64,000 nucleotides of DNA from Cyclobacteriaceae bacterium (GTDB lineage: Bacteria > Bacteroidota > Bacteroidia > Cytophagales > Cyclobacteriaceae): positions 31,996 to 95,995 of the forward strand of contig JAHCHY010000018.1 of the NCBI GenBank assembly GCA_026129485.1, written 5' to 3'. Position 1 is the first letter of the stretch, and the number at the start of each line of letters is the position of its first letter. Below the pieces are notes generated by a model. It did not search any database, was not told the DNA's origin, and saw nothing but the letters and a program-made list of their open reading frames with translations. Positions 23,985 to 32,939 of this stretch are shown in pieces. A program made the translations under genes and the position numbers.

Positions 23985-24689
23985 ATGAAATACAAGCGCA
24001 TACTCCTCAAACTCAGTGGCGAAGCCCTGATGGGTTCCAAAAACAGCAATATCGATCCGGCCGTGCTGGAACAGTATTCGGAAGAAATAAAAGCCGTTAA
24101 GGAACAGGGAGTTGAAGTCGCGATTGTAATCGGGGGCGGGAATATTTTCAGGGGCGGGCAGGCCGAAGCTTTGGGCATAGACCGCGTGCAGGGCGACTAC
24201 ATGGGCATGCTGGCTACGGTAATTAATGCTATGGCTTTGCAAAGCGCACTCGAACGCCACGGTATGTACACCCGGCTGATGGCCGGTATAAAAATGGAAC
24301 AGGTTTGCGAACCGTTTATCAGGCGCAGGGCGATCCGCCACCTCGAAAAAGGGCGGATCGTTATTTTTGGTGCCGGTATTGGCAATCCTTATTTTACAAC
24401 CGACTCAACGGCCAGCCTTCGGGCAATCGAAATTCAGGCCGGTGTAGTGTTAAAAGGCACGCGTGTAGATGGCGTGTATGATAAAGACCCGGAGAAATTT
24501 CCGGATGCTGTGCGTTACAACCAGCTTACCTTCCAGGAGGCTTACCAGAAAAAGCTCAATATTATGGACATGACAGCTTTTACACTATGCCAGGAAAACA
24601 AGCTGCCCATAATCGTATTTGATATGAATAAAAAAGGCAACCTGCTGAAGATTGCCAAAGGCGAAGAGGCCGGAACGCTTATTAGTTAA
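23985..24689 (+). CDS. pyrH: UMP kinase
   Basis: Phosphorylates UMP to UDP with ATP; hexameric amino acid kinase fold. 234 residues from [17 protein letters not shown] (23985); 44 upstream codons of the open frame belong to the spacer. Motifs: [34 protein letters not shown] (UMP binding), [20 protein letters not shown], and [14 protein letters not shown] (ATP binding). Followed by frr, the common bacterial order, with a 73-base spacer holding an inverted repeat. Confidence 0.97.
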   Translation: MKYKRILLKLSGEALMGSKNSNIDPAVLEQYSEEIKAVKEQGVEVAIVIGGGNIFRGGQAEALGIDRVQGDYMGMLATVINAMALQSALERHGMYTRLMAGIKMEQVCEPFIRRRAIRHLEKGRIVIFGAGIGNPYFTTDSTASLRAIEIQAGVVLKGTRVDGVYDKDPEKFPDAVRYNQLTFQEAYQKKLNIMDMTAFTLCQENKLPIIVFDMNKKGNLLKIAKGEEAGTLIS

Positions 24690-24691
24690 GC

Positions 24692-24736
24692 GTTATTAGT
24701 TGTTAGTTGATAGCAATACCAACAACAACGAATAAC
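24692..24736. repeat. GTTATTAGTTGTTAGTTG inverted repeat between pyrH and frr
   Basis: The left arm at 24692-24709 is near-complementary to CAACAACAACGAATAAC at 24720-24736, with further CAAC units to 24750. It sits wholly in the pyrH-frr spacer and could fold into a hairpin in the shared transcript. This type of GTT/AAC-rich spacer looks like a dispersed repeat rather than a terminator (no T run). Confidence 0.45.
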
Positions 24737-24762
24737 CAACAACCAACAACGAAAAACTAACT

Positions 24763-25317
24763 ATGGAAGAACTGGAATTATACCTCGAAGAAGCCAAAGA
24801 GCAAATGGGCAAATCGCTTGCTCATGTGGGTAACGAGCTGGCCAAAATCAGGGCGGGTAAAGCCAATCCTAATATGCTGGATGGTATCCAGGTTTCTTAT
24901 TATGGTGTAATGAGTCCGCTAAACCAGGTGGCTTCTGTAACCGCACCGGAAGCACGCACTTTGTTCATCAAACCCTGGGAAAAAAGTCTTATCCAGGAAA
25001 TTGAGAAAGCCATTATGGTGGCCAACCTCGGCTTAACTCCGCAAAACGATGGCCAGCAGGTTATCATTAACATACCCATGCTTACCGAAGAACGCAGAAA
25101 GCAATTGGTACGCCAGGCATCGCAGGAATGCGAGCAAGGCAAAGTAAGCATTCGCAGCATCCGCAAAGACACCAATGAGCAACTGAAAAAAATTAAAGGT
25201 GTTTCGGAAGATGATGTAAAGAATGCGGAAGAAACGGTTCAAAAGCTAACCAACGAGCACATTGAAAAGATTGATGCCCTGATGAAAAAGAAAGAGGCGG
25301 AGATTATGACGGTTTAA
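24763..25317 (+). CDS. frr: Ribosome recycling factor
   Basis: Releases ribosomes from mRNA after termination together with EF-G. 184 residues, normal length. It has the L-shaped RRF's two-domain signature: helix KSLAHVGNELAKIRAGKANPNML, the domain II strands around PLNQVASVTAPEARTLFIKPW, and the C-terminal helix region LTEERRKQLVRQASQECEQGKVSIRSIRKD. Downstream of pyrH in the same direction. Confidence 0.97.
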   Translation: MEELELYLEEAKEQMGKSLAHVGNELAKIRAGKANPNMLDGIQVSYYGVMSPLNQVASVTAPEARTLFIKPWEKSLIQEIEKAIMVANLGLTPQNDGQQVIINIPMLTEERRKQLVRQASQECEQGKVSIRSIRKDTNEQLKKIKGVSEDDVKNAEETVQKLTNEHIEKIDALMKKKEAEIMTV

Positions 25318-25331
25318 TTTGATAATGAGAC

Positions 25332-25394
25332 AATTTGAAGATTTGAAAATCAGATTGTGATGTGTGATACTATTTCATTTTCAAATCATCAAAT
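25332..25394. repeat. AATTTGAAGATTTGAAAAT inverted repeat between frr and lgt
   Basis: The arm at 25332-25350 pairs with ATTTTCAAATCATCAAAT at 25377-25394 with about one mismatch. A further CTTCAAAT copy follows to 25410. It fills the spacer between frr and lgt and would form a long AT-rich hairpin in the transcript. It is distinct from the family in the pyrH-frr spacer. Confidence 0.5.
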
Positions 25395-25415
25395 CAACTA
25401 ATCTTCAAATTAGCT

Positions 25416-26192
25416 ATGCATCCTGTTCTGTTTAAAGTCGGATCGTTTACGGTTTACACATACGGGTTCTGCATTGCAGTGGGGGCATTACTTGGGTTTG
25501 TCTATATGTACCGGCAGGGCAAAAAGCAATACGGAGTTACGTTCGACCAAAGCAATAATCTCTTTATTTTATTAGTATTAGCAGGAGTGATTGGCGGAAA
25601 GCTGTTCATGATTTTTGAAGACCCGGCCTTGTACTTTAGTCAGCCTAAAAAACTATTCTCCAGCAGCGGGTTTGTGTTTTACGGGTCGCTGCTCACCGCC
25701 ATACCGGTTATGCTGTGGTACTTCAAAAAAATAAAAGTACCGGTACTGGGTATGTTAGATGTGATGGCTGCCGTAACCTGTATTGTCCACGGCCTGGGTC
25801 GCATCGGCTGCTTTATGGCGGGTTGCTGTTATGGTTTACCCACTGATAGTTTCCTGAGCGTAGTGTTCACTAACCCCGTCTGCCAGGCCGAACCGCTTCA
25901 TACCCCGCTCTACCCTACCCAGTTGTTTGAGGCTATATTCATTTTTACAATCCTGACTGCGCTGCTTATTCTCAAAAAAAGGAAACAATTTGACGGTCAG
26001 CTTTTTCTCATTTACCTGATGGTGTATGCGGCTGGTCGTGCGGTGCTGGAAATATTCCGGGGAGATATTGAACGCGGATTTCTGATTAAAAACGTGCTCT
26101 CCAACTCGCAGTTCATTTCACTCATTGTCATTTCTGTGGCGCTTTATTTCTATATTCGTCTTAACAGAACAAAAAGAATAACCACCAGATAG
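25416..26192 (+). CDS. lgt: Prolipoprotein diacylglyceryl transferase
   Basis: Moves diacylglycerol from phosphatidylglycerol to the lipobox cysteine of prolipoproteins in the inner membrane. 258 residues, about seven membrane segments. The Lgt signature HGLGRIGCFMAGCCYG (residues about 126-141) holds the essential Arg. YTYGFCIAVGALLG near the N-terminus and LYPTQLFEAI and a late RAVLEIFRGD are also family-typical. Start as in relatives (MHPVLFKVGSF). Confidence 0.95.
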   Translation: MHPVLFKVGSFTVYTYGFCIAVGALLGFVYMYRQGKKQYGVTFDQSNNLFILLVLAGVIGGKLFMIFEDPALYFSQPKKLFSSSGFVFYGSLLTAIPVMLWYFKKIKVPVLGMLDVMAAVTCIVHGLGRIGCFMAGCCYGLPTDSFLSVVFTNPVCQAEPLHTPLYPTQLFEAIFIFTILTALLILKKRKQFDGQLFLIYLMVYAAGRAVLEIFRGDIERGFLIKNVLSNSQFISLIVISVALYFYIRLNRTKRITTR

Positions 26193-26194
26193 AT

Positions 26195-26617
26195 ATGGAA
26201 CAGGAAGGCTTTGTAAAGAAAACCATACGTTCTACCGTTAAGTGGGTGAAGCGTATATTAATTATAGCGATAATTTTAGGAATAGGCGCATTGGCTTTTA
26301 TGTATTGGGGCGTGTTTGAACGGGGGGCTATGGCCGGCAAAGTTTTACGGATAACCGAAAAAGGCGTTCTGTTCAAAACCTACGAAGGTAAAATCAGCCT
26401 TGAATCGTTTGGCGCACTAAAGGGAGTAAGCCCGGTAGCCGAAACATTCGATTTTTCGGTTGAAGGTGATCAGGCAGAAGTAATTAAACAACTACAGGAA
26501 GTGGCCCTGACTGGCGAACGCGTAAACCTGCATTTTGTAAAACGCTACATGCGATTTCCCTGGCGTGGCGATACCAAGTATTTCGTAGAACGGGTAGAGC
26601 GGGCACGGGGAGATTAG
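26195..26617 (+). CDS. Membrane-anchored hypothetical protein downstream of lgt
   Basis: 140 residues. A basic N-terminus (KKTIRSTVKWVKR) and one membrane segment (residues about 21-42, ILIIAIILGIGALAFMYW) precede a beta-rich domain (GKVLRITEKGVLFKTYEGKISL...) that is probably periplasmic. The segment RVNLHFVKRYMRFPWRGDTKYFVERV resembles a conserved C-terminus of unnamed Bacteroidetes proteins; some databases wrongly label relatives as 6-phosphogluconate dehydrogenase, and I see no such domain. Its start is two bases after lgt, so the genes are coupled. Confidence 0.75.
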   Translation: MEQEGFVKKTIRSTVKWVKRILIIAIILGIGALAFMYWGVFERGAMAGKVLRITEKGVLFKTYEGKISLESFGALKGVSPVAETFDFSVEGDQAEVIKQLQEVALTGERVNLHFVKRYMRFPWRGDTKYFVERVERARGD

Positions 26618-26656
26618 TTACCGGTTTCCAGATACCGGTTACTGGAAACCGGTAAC
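26617..26656. terminator. Strong hairpin between convergent genes
   Basis: Perfect 15-base stem GTTACCGGTTTCCAG / CTGGAAACCGGTAAC around a 10-base loop that itself reads ATACCGGTTA. It begins at the last base of the stop codon of the gene before. Between convergent transcription units it may terminate on both strands, though no T run follows on either. The repeated CCGGTT words also suggest a dispersed repeat origin. Confidence 0.5.
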
Positions 26657-26681
26657 CTTTACTCCGCGCCTTAGCTTGCCC

Positions 26682-29600
26682 TTATCTCTTTAACAGGATA
26701 AACCCCGTCATACGCTGGCTCCTGTTATTTTTATCGAGCACATAATAATAAGTCCCTTCTGCCAGTTCCTTTCCTGAATCGCTGATGCCTGTAAAGATTC
26801 CGGTTACATTATCATAGCTGTCTTTTTCAAATACTTTGTTACCCCACCTGTCGTAAATGCTTACACGGTTGTTGGGAAACAACGTAATGTTGCGAATGTT
26901 CAGGAAATCGTGCTTACCATTGGTGTTGGTGGTAACTACATTATAAACTTCCGGTTCGGCATCGCCTTCCCCGAAAAGATTCAGGGTGAACACAGGAATA
27001 TCGCCATTGCTGAGAATGGTAATGGTGCTGGTACGTTGTCCTAAACCGGTTGGCGCAAAGCGAATGGAAAGAATTTCTGAGTTCCCCGGATCAATAGGCG
27101 GAGGCAGTGCGCTGGCCAAGCTAAAATCTCCTGTAATTTCTATATCGGTTACTACAAGTGTAGCTGTACCGGCATTGATAATCTCCAATTCTTTTAGCTG
27201 ATCAACTCCCACACCGGTTGAAGAAAACTGAACATTGCTGCCAGTGGGAGTACCTGTGCCTTCGGAGATTATTTCAATGGCTGGTGTTGGTTCGATCCCT
27301 TCACCCGAAAGGTTAAGCACAAATACAGGTACAGATGCATTGCTGTTAATGGTAAACGTTCCGGTTCGCAATCCTGATATAGAAGGTGAAAACCGCACCC
27401 CGATGGAAAAACTGCTTCCCAAACCTATCGTTGTCGGTGAGGTTCCGGTTAGCGCAAAATCTCCCGTGGTGGTAATACCGGAAATACTGATTGGCGCACT
27501 GCCCGTATTGCTTATGACAAAGCTCAGATCGGTTGAGCTTCCTACCGATGTTGCATTATATGCTACTGTGCTGCCGTTGGGCCGGTTAGCAGCATTTACA
27601 GCTACCTGCACTATACCCTGCGGACACGACAACGCATCCCCGGTGATCGTCCAGTTGTTAGTTACACCCGTAAGAATGTTACGGGCTGATACGGCATTGC
27701 AGTACGTGCGGCCTGCTGCACCAAGCATTACATTAGGCTGTACGGTTTGTGTCGCCCATCCAATAAGCGTGGCATCGTAATTGGCGGTAGAGAGGCCGGA
27801 GTTGGAGAGCATACCGGACATAAGCGTTACGTTGCTTACATCCCAATCACCAATATTCTGGTTGAAGGATGTGGCGTTCCAGAACATTTCGTTCATATTC
27901 GTCACATTGCCCACGTTCCATCCGCCAATGTTCCGGTTGAAAGACGTGGCGTTCCGGAACATAAAATCCATATATATTATACTACTTACGTTCCATGCGC
28001 TAATATCCTGATTGAAGGAAGTGGCGCCATCGAACATAGCTGACATACTCATCACGCTACTCACATCCCACCCGCCAATGTCCTGATTGAAGGAGGTGGC
28101 ATTCTGAAACATACTTTGCATATTCATTACATTGTTCACATTCCACCCGCTAATGTCTTGATTAAAGGAGGTGGCGCCAGTGAACATAAATAGCATATTC
28201 GTCACATTGCTCACATCCCAAGCGCCAATATCCTGATTGAAGGAGGTGGCATCCCAGAACATAAACCCCATATACGTCACATTGCTCAAGTCGGGGACAT
28301 CCGTGGCCGGAACGGTCAAGTGAGTGCAACCGTTAAAGGCATGCCCCATAGATGTCCAGGTAATACTCCCCCACTGCTCTATGGTGAGTATTTTTTGCCG
28401 GTCGCCCGAGTTATTAAAATATACCCTCGGGAAATTTCCACTAATCTCCACCCGATAAGTACCCACGGAAGGAAATGTTATGGTGGCGTTACCCGTTTGG
28501 TTAGTAAGCGTTCCGTTGATCGCAGAATTTCCAACCCGTTCCCAGTAAATGTTGTAGTTATAACCTATGCCTGTAGTGGGAATGATGATCTGGTTATTTG
28601 CAGAAACTCCGGGGTTATCGGTTTTCCACGTGGTGATGAAGGGCTGGGTCGCACCTGTACCCATAAGATTAAGCGTGAACACCGGCACAGATGCATTGCT
28701 GTTAATGGTAAACGTTCCTGTTCGCGATCCTGCTACGGAAGGTGAAAACCGTACCCCGATAGTGAAACTGCCTCCCACTCCGATGGCTGTTGGTGGGGTT
28801 CCGGTTAGCACAAAATCTCCCGTGGCGGTAATACTGGAAATAATAATTGGCGCGCTGCCCGTGTTGCTTACAACAAAGCTCAGATCGGTTGAGCTTCCTA
28901 CCGATGTTGTATTGTATGTTACTGTGCTGCCGTTGGGCCGGTTGGCGGCATTTACGGCTACCTGCACTATACCCTGCGGGCACGACAACGCATCTCCGAT
29001 GATTGTCCAGTTGTTAGTTGCACCTGTAAGAATGTTACGGGCTGACACGGCATTGCAGTACGTGCGGCCATTTGCTCCAAGCGTTACATTAGGCTGCACG
29101 GTTTGTGCCGCCCATCCCATAAGTGTGGCATCGTAATTGGCGGTGGATAGACCAGAGTTGTTCAGCATGTCGGTCATGTCTGTTACATTGCTTATATCCC
29201 ATCCGCCAATGGGTTGATTAAAAGACGTAGCACCGCGGAGCATCTGACGCATACCTGTCACATTACTTACATCCCAACCTTCAAGAGGCTGGTTAAACCC
29301 CGTGGAAAATTGGAACAAGTAACCCATGTTTGTTACATTACTTACGTTCCAGTTTTCGATGGGCTGGTTGAAAGCGGTAGTCTCTCCAAACATACCAAAC
29401 ATATTGGTTACATTACTTACGTTCCAACCACTAATGTCTTGATTGAATGAAACAGCACGAATAAATAACTGAGTCATATTAGTTACATTGCTTACATCCC
29501 ACAAACCAATGTCCTGATTAAAAGAAGTGGCAATGGCAAACATCAATGACATATCTGTAACGTTTCGAACATCCCAGTTGTTTATGGGTTGATCAAAGGA

Positions 29601-30230
29601 TGATGCACCTTGGAACAAACCTGACATATTTGTTACGTTACCTACATCCCAATGGCCAATCGACTGATTAAATGAAGTACAATTAAGGAACATCCATTGC
29701 ATACTTGTTACTGCTGACAGGTCGGGAGCATCGGTCGCAGGAATAGTAAGGTTAGTACAACCATCAAATGCACGATACATTGAAGAACCCCAAGAAATTT
29801 CACCCCATTGATCTATAGTAAGAATTTTTTGTCGGTCGCTGAGGAAAAAATCATTATGAAAATATATTCTGGGAAAACTGCCACTGATTTCTACCCGATA
29901 AGTACCAACAGCAGGAAATGTTATGGTGGCGTTACCCGTTTGGTTAGTAAGCGTTCCATTGATAGCAGGACTTCCAACCCGTTCCCAATAAATGTTGTAG
30001 TTATAGCCTGTGCCTGTAGTGGGAATGGTGATCTGGTTATTAGCAGATACCCCGGGGTTGTCGGTTTTCCAGGTGGTGATGAAGGGCTGGGCGTGTGCGG
30101 CTATGCACAGCAGGAGCAGCACCAAACTGAGGCTTAGGCGTCTGACACCTCTAAGGTGTCTTGACGCCTGCACACCCTGCCTGTCGCGAGCAGGCTCTAA
30201 GGTAACTTGTGCCTGTAGAGTTGTTTTCAT
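26682..30230 (-). CDS. Large secreted BspA/DUF285-type repeat protein with T9SS type B C-terminus
   Basis: 1182 residues. Signal peptide with an unusually long basic leader: the hydrophobic core [16 protein letters not shown] ends near residue 47, and residues about 10-32 come from an inserted palindromic repeat. The mature protein is an internal duplication: each half has a '[12 protein letters not shown]' domain, a run of 25-residue DUF285/BspA units of the type [21 protein letters not shown] (seven in half one, six in half two), and an ASH-like choice-of-anchor domain ([20 protein letters not shown]). A third ASH-like domain follows. Residues about 1090-1182 are the gliding-motility-associated (CHU_C) domain, containing [19 protein letters not shown] and ending GFILLKR, the type B sorting signal of type IX secretion. 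It lies three bases after ORF6N and near porP/sprF, the usual partner of type B cargo. Probably a cell-surface binding or adhesion protein; the ligand is unknown. Confidence 0.9.
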   Translation of the reverse strand: MKTTLQAQVTLEPARDRQGVQASRHLRGVRRLSLSLVLLLLCIAAHAQPFITTWKTDNPGVSANNQITIPTTGTGYNYNIYWERVGSPAINGTLTNQTGNATITFPAVGTYRVEISGSFPRIYFHNDFFLSDRQKILTIDQWGEISWGSSMYRAFDGCTNLTIPATDAPDLSAVTSMQWMFLNCTSFNQSIGHWDVGNVTNMSGLFQGASSFDQPINNWDVRNVTDMSLMFAIATSFNQDIGLWDVSNVTNMTQLFIRAVSFNQDISGWNVSNVTNMFGMFGETTAFNQPIENWNVSNVTNMGYLFQFSTGFNQPLEGWDVSNVTGMRQMLRGATSFNQPIGGWDISNVTDMTDMLNNSGLSTANYDATLMGWAAQTVQPNVTLGANGRTYCNAVSARNILTGATNNWTIIGDALSCPQGIVQVAVNAANRPNGSTVTYNTTSVGSSTDLSFVVSNTGSAPIIISSITATGDFVLTGTPPTAIGVGGSFTIGVRFSPSVAGSRTGTFTINSNASVPVFTLNLMGTGATQPFITTWKTDNPGVSANNQIIIPTTGIGYNYNIYWERVGNSAINGTLTNQTGNATITFPSVGTYRVEISGNFPRVYFNNSGDRQKILTIEQWGSITWTSMGHAFNGCTHLTVPATDVPDLSNVTYMGFMFWDATSFNQDIGAWDVSNVTNMLFMFTGATSFNQDISGWNVNNVMNMQSMFQNATSFNQDIGGWDVSSVMSMSAMFDGATSFNQDISAWNVSSIIYMDFMFRNATSFNRNIGGWNVGNVTNMNEMFWNATSFNQNIGDWDVSNVTLMSGMLSNSGLSTANYDATLIGWATQTVQPNVMLGAAGRTYCNAVSARNILTGVTNNWTITGDALSCPQGIVQVAVNAANRPNGSTVAYNATSVGSSTDLSFVISNTGSAPISISGITTTGDFALTGTSPTTIGLGSSFSIGVRFSPSISGLRTGTFTINSNASVPVFVLNLSGEGIEPTPAIEIISEGTGTPTGSNVQFSSTGVGVDQLKELEIINAGTATLVVTDIEITGDFSLASALPPPIDPGNSEILSIRFAPTGLGQRTSTITILSNGDIPVFTLNLFGEGDAEPEVYNVVTTNTNGKHDFLNIRNITLFPNNRVSIYDRWGNKVFEKDSYDNVTGIFTGISDSGKELAEGTYYYVLDKNNRSQRMTGFILLKR
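27780..28280 (-). repeat. Tandem 75-base coding repeats, second block of the surface protein
   Basis: Six tandem units of about 75 bases, each encoding one 25-residue DUF285 unit ([17 protein letters not shown]...). Unit-to-unit identity is high enough to see by eye in the DNA (for instance the recurring CAATATCCTGATTGAAGGA words). Confidence 0.75.
29160..29720 (-). repeat. Tandem 75-base coding repeats, first block of the surface protein
   Basis: Seven tandem units of about 75 bases encoding DUF285 units ([17 protein letters not shown] to [17 protein letters not shown]). One unit more than the second block, which largely accounts for the different offsets of the duplicated flanks (1443 versus 1356 bases). 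Confidence 0.75.
30131..30200. repeat. Palindromic repeat inside the signal-peptide region of the surface protein
   Basis: Two hairpin motifs in tandem. The first pairs AGGCGTCTGACACCT with AGGTGTCTTGACGCCT (about 30136-30168, a few mismatches). The second is CCTGC-CTGTCGCGA-GCAGG at about 30175-30193, sharing the outer CCTGCC/AGG arms with the palindrome at 9933-9952. Together they encode the odd basic stretch [18 protein letters not shown] between the initiator Met and the hydrophobic core. It is in frame, so the gene stays open. Confidence 0.55.
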
Positions 30231-30233
30231 TGT

Positions 30234-30758
30234 TTAATCTTCTTCTTTTCGTTTAAAGCCAATTTTCTTTCGGACTTTATACTCTATTACTTCTTTATCT
30301 TTTTGCAGCAGGTAGTTGATAGCTTCGTACACATCTTTAAACTGTTTGTTGTATTTCTTTTCAAGTTCGTGGAGCTTGTCGGTAAGTTCTTTGTGCGATA
30401 AAGCGTACTGTCGTATGAAAACAAAAGCCCTGACGATTTGAATGTTTACCTGTATAGCTTTCGGGCTATTCAGAATACTGGCTAACATAGCCACACCCTG
30501 CTCAGTAAATGCAAAAGGAAGGTATTTTGAATGTTGTCCTTTCCCTTTCTGTAAGGTCACAATTTGTGATCTTACAGAATTGTATTCCTCGCGCGAAACT
30601 TCAAACATAAAATCGGATGGAAAGCGATCCCTGTTGCGCCTCACGGCCTGTTTTAAAATTCTCGTTTCAGTTTCGTATAATTCAGCAAGGTCAAAGTCTA
30701 ACATTATTTTGTGTTCTCTGATTTCGTAAATCTTATTTTGGATAGTTTGCAGTTTCAT
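30234..30758 (-). CDS. ORF6N-domain DNA-binding protein
   Basis: 174 residues. The N-terminal about 100 residues match the ORF6N domain of phage-type regulators: YEIREHKIMLDFDLAELYETETRILKQAVRRNRDRFPSDFMF, then PFAFTEQGVAML and the hydrophobic helix region IQIVRAFVFIRQY. The C-terminus is a coiled coil (ELTDKLHELEKKYNKQFKDVYEAI) with a lysine-rich tail. ORF6N proteins bind DNA; their cellular role is unknown. It stands alone without other phage genes, squeezed between porP (10 bases upstream) and the surface protein (3 bases downstream), probably in one transcript. Confidence 0.9.
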   Translation of the reverse strand: MKLQTIQNKIYEIREHKIMLDFDLAELYETETRILKQAVRRNRDRFPSDFMFEVSREEYNSVRSQIVTLQKGKGQHSKYLPFAFTEQGVAMLASILNSPKAIQVNIQIVRAFVFIRQYALSHKELTDKLHELEKKYNKQFKDVYEAINYLLQKDKEVIEYKVRKKIGFKRKEED

Positions 30759-30768
30759 GATGTTGTCT

Positions 30769-31698
30769 TTAAAAATACCGCACCACTTTTTGCTGCATAC
30801 CCAACGGACTAAACGCTAACAACAATGAAATTTCATGCGACCCAAAATTCCGGCTCAACAATGAGTTAGTCGGCAATTCAAAGCTATACGCCACACGCAA
30901 CCGCTGGCTTACCTGGAACTGGCCGTTAGCGCCCATCGCATCAAAGTTGCGTACGGTAATCCCCGCCCAGATTGTTTCCAGAAACAAGGCGTGCAGGCTT
31001 ACATCTAATGCCTGCTGACCATCGGGAATCATGCGCAACAAAAAAGAAGGTTTTAGCCTAATTAAGCTGTTGAACGTGTTATTGATGAGGAATCCACCGC
31101 TTATATAGTAATGGCGCAGGTAGCGGGTGCTGGCTGCCATGCCATCATTAATTTGTACATTCAAAATACGCGGTACCGAAACACCGAGATAAAATCTTTC
31201 GGTACGAAAAAATATACCGGTGCCTACATTCGATCGGCTAAACTGGGTACGATTAAAGTCAAGGTCTTCATCATCGAGGTATTGCAGGTTTAATTTGCTG
31301 TAATCGTACCGGTAATTGATCAGCCCGCCCTGCACACCCAGCGCCAGCACGGTTTCTTCTTTGGCTATTACCTTAAAGGAAAACGCAAGCTGGCCTTCCT
31401 GCGAAGTGTTGATGCCCAGACGATCATCCACCACCATAGCGCCTACACCAAAGCGTTTCCCTACGGAGGATGTAAAGGAAAAGAAATTAGTCAAAGGCGA
31501 GCCTTCAATACCTACCCACTGCTTGCGCGAGATAAGGTTAAGCGTAACGTCTTTGTACAGTCCCGCATACGCAGGGTTTATCATCATCTGGTTATAATAA
31601 TACAAGTTGTAGAGCGGGTCTTGCTGGGCGTTGGCTTTGGTTAATGTCAATGCAATAAGAAATAGCCTCAACAGGGCTCTTCGGTAAAAAAAGATCAT
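30769..31698 (-). CDS. PorP/SprF-family type IX secretion outer-membrane protein
   Basis: 309 residues from MIFFYRRALLRLFLI (31698), with a signal peptide ending at ANA-QQ; the longer frame adds a poor N-terminus. The mature part starts QQDPLYNLYYYNQMMINPAYAG, the hallmark of the family, followed by strand-rich barrel sequence (SRKQWVGIEGSPLTNFFSFTS). SprF-type proteins sit beside and help localise CHU_C-type secreted proteins on the cell surface; the large cargo gene lies one gene downstream, interrupted only by ORF6N. Confidence 0.92.
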   Translation of the reverse strand: MIFFYRRALLRLFLIALTLTKANAQQDPLYNLYYYNQMMINPAYAGLYKDVTLNLISRKQWVGIEGSPLTNFFSFTSSVGKRFGVGAMVVDDRLGINTSQEGQLAFSFKVIAKEETVLALGVQGGLINYRYDYSKLNLQYLDDEDLDFNRTQFSRSNVGTGIFFRTERFYLGVSVPRILNVQINDGMAASTRYLRHYYISGGFLINNTFNSLIRLKPSFLLRMIPDGQQALDVSLHALFLETIWAGITVRNFDAMGANGQFQVSQRLRVAYSFELPTNSLLSRNFGSHEISLLLAFSPLGMQQKVVRYF

Positions 31699-31795
31699 AG
31701 GCCAGACTATTAGAAAAATGAAATTTAAGAAATTGCTTTCATAAAAATCTAATCTGGCCTTCAACCTACCTAAAAATATTAAGAAGGTGGGTAAG

Positions 31796-32356
31796 CTACT
31801 CCGACCCCGAAACCAGCAGGTTATCCAACTCTTCTTTTTCTTTCATGGACACGCCTTTCTCATTTTTGTTTTCCGGTAAATGATTCTGTGTGGTTAGTAC
31901 CACAGGACGGTCGCGGTAAATAATCTGTTCCTGAAAGACGGTATCCGGCTTTGCTGTAAGGTAAACCGTATCACGCAAAAGCACCTGCTCAATTTTTGTT
32001 ATGGGCTCTGCAACCGGTTTGGATTGTCCTATCCACCAGCCCAGCACACCAAAAATCAAAGCAGACAAAGCATAACCCCAAATTGGCCTTAGCTGTGCAT
32101 CGCTCACGTTTTGCAGGTGTTGAACCTGCAAGCCCTTTTTCAATTCACGCAGCAACTCATCATTTGACATAATAACAGGATTTGATGTAAACCACGAAGC
32201 AACTTGCTGGCCGGATACACGCAATGCTTCATACTCCTGCTCCGAATTTACCCACTGGCTCACATTCTGCAATTCCTGTGAAGTAAGCTCTTTGTACGAT
32301 TTCGTTTGAAGCAATGTTTCAAGCTTTTCAAAATCGTTCTCCTTCATTTCGTTCAT
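31796..32356 (-). CDS. Putative anti-sigma factor, single-pass membrane protein
   Basis: 186 residues. A helical N-terminus (residues 1-90) with FEKLETLLQTKSYKELTSQELQNVSQWV resembles the cytosolic anti-sigma domain of other Bacteroidetes regulators. One membrane segment at about residues 92-108 (IWGYALSALIFGVLGWWIG) follows, then a periplasmic part rich in short beta segments (DTVFQEQIIYRDRPVVLTT). Its start overlaps the stop of the sigma gene upstream as ATGA, the usual sigma/anti-sigma coupling. No zinc-binding motif. Function inferred mainly from position. Confidence 0.72.
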   Translation of the reverse strand: MNEMKENDFEKLETLLQTKSYKELTSQELQNVSQWVNSEQEYEALRVSGQQVASWFTSNPVIMSNDELLRELKKGLQVQHLQNVSDAQLRPIWGYALSALIFGVLGWWIGQSKPVAEPITKIEQVLLRDTVYLTAKPDTVFQEQIIYRDRPVVLTTQNHLPENKNEKGVSMKEKEELDNLLVSGSE

Positions 32357-32934
32357 ACTGATTTTTCTTTAAGTACAATCCTATACTGGTTTAATTCCGT
32401 TGCCAGTTGTTTACGCAAATAAAACAACCGCGACTTCACCGTGCCCTCCGGCATAAATACAACCTGGCTTATTTCCTGAATGCTTAGTTCGTCCTCATAT
32501 CGTAACAGGAAAATTGTTTTATCTTCTTCGTTTAGTGTTTCAAGTAATAAAGTGATTCTGTTGTTCGCAGAGGTCAAATCCATTTCCCTGTCCAGATCAT
32601 AATTATGATATGGCGTTTCGTCTTTCGCTAACAATATCCTGTTCTCGTTTTTCCGGTATTCATTTTTACACATATTATGCGCTACCGAATAGACCCATGT
32701 TGAAAATTTTCGTGCCGTATCGAACTGGTGCGGGTTATGAATGATCTTTAAAAACAAATCGTGCAGGAAATCCTCAGCCATAGCCCGGTTGCTCCAGAGC
32801 ATACGGGTAAAATAGCGCAGCAGGGAAGCGCTGTAGCGCTGGTATAATTCCGTTAGCGCTGCCTCGCTTCCCCGGCCGATCTTCTGCATCAGCTCCTCGT
32901 CTGTTAAACGAGCAAGCTTAGGTTTAAAAAGCAT
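32353..32934 (-). CDS. ECF-type RNA polymerase sigma factor
   Basis: 193 residues with sigma regions 2 and 4 only. Region 2: ALTELYQRYSASLLRYFTRML, AEDFLHDLFLKI (-10 recognition helix FSTWVYSVAHNMCKNEYRK). Region 4: NEEDKTIFLLRYEDELSIQEISQVVFMPEGTVKSRL helix-turn-helix. Paired with the putative anti-sigma downstream by an ATGA overlap. It starts five bases after the FGE-like gene, so all three may form one unit. Target promoters unknown. Confidence 0.93.
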   Translation of the reverse strand: MLFKPKLARLTDEELMQKIGRGSEAALTELYQRYSASLLRYFTRMLWSNRAMAEDFLHDLFLKIIHNPHQFDTARKFSTWVYSVAHNMCKNEYRKNENRILLAKDETPYHNYDLDREMDLTSANNRITLLLETLNEEDKTIFLLRYEDELSIQEISQVVFMPEGTVKSRLFYLRKQLATELNQYRIVLKEKSV

Positions 32935-32939
32935 CCGAA

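Noticed and set aside
27780-29720. Regularly spaced similar words, CRISPR-like at first sight
   Set aside because: Unit length is about 75 bases and every unit is an open in-frame DUF285 motif of one long gene; the parts between conserved words are also similar, unlike spacers.
30234-30758. Prophage remnant suggested by the ORF6N gene
   Set aside because: No other phage gene, integrase or attachment repeat nearby.
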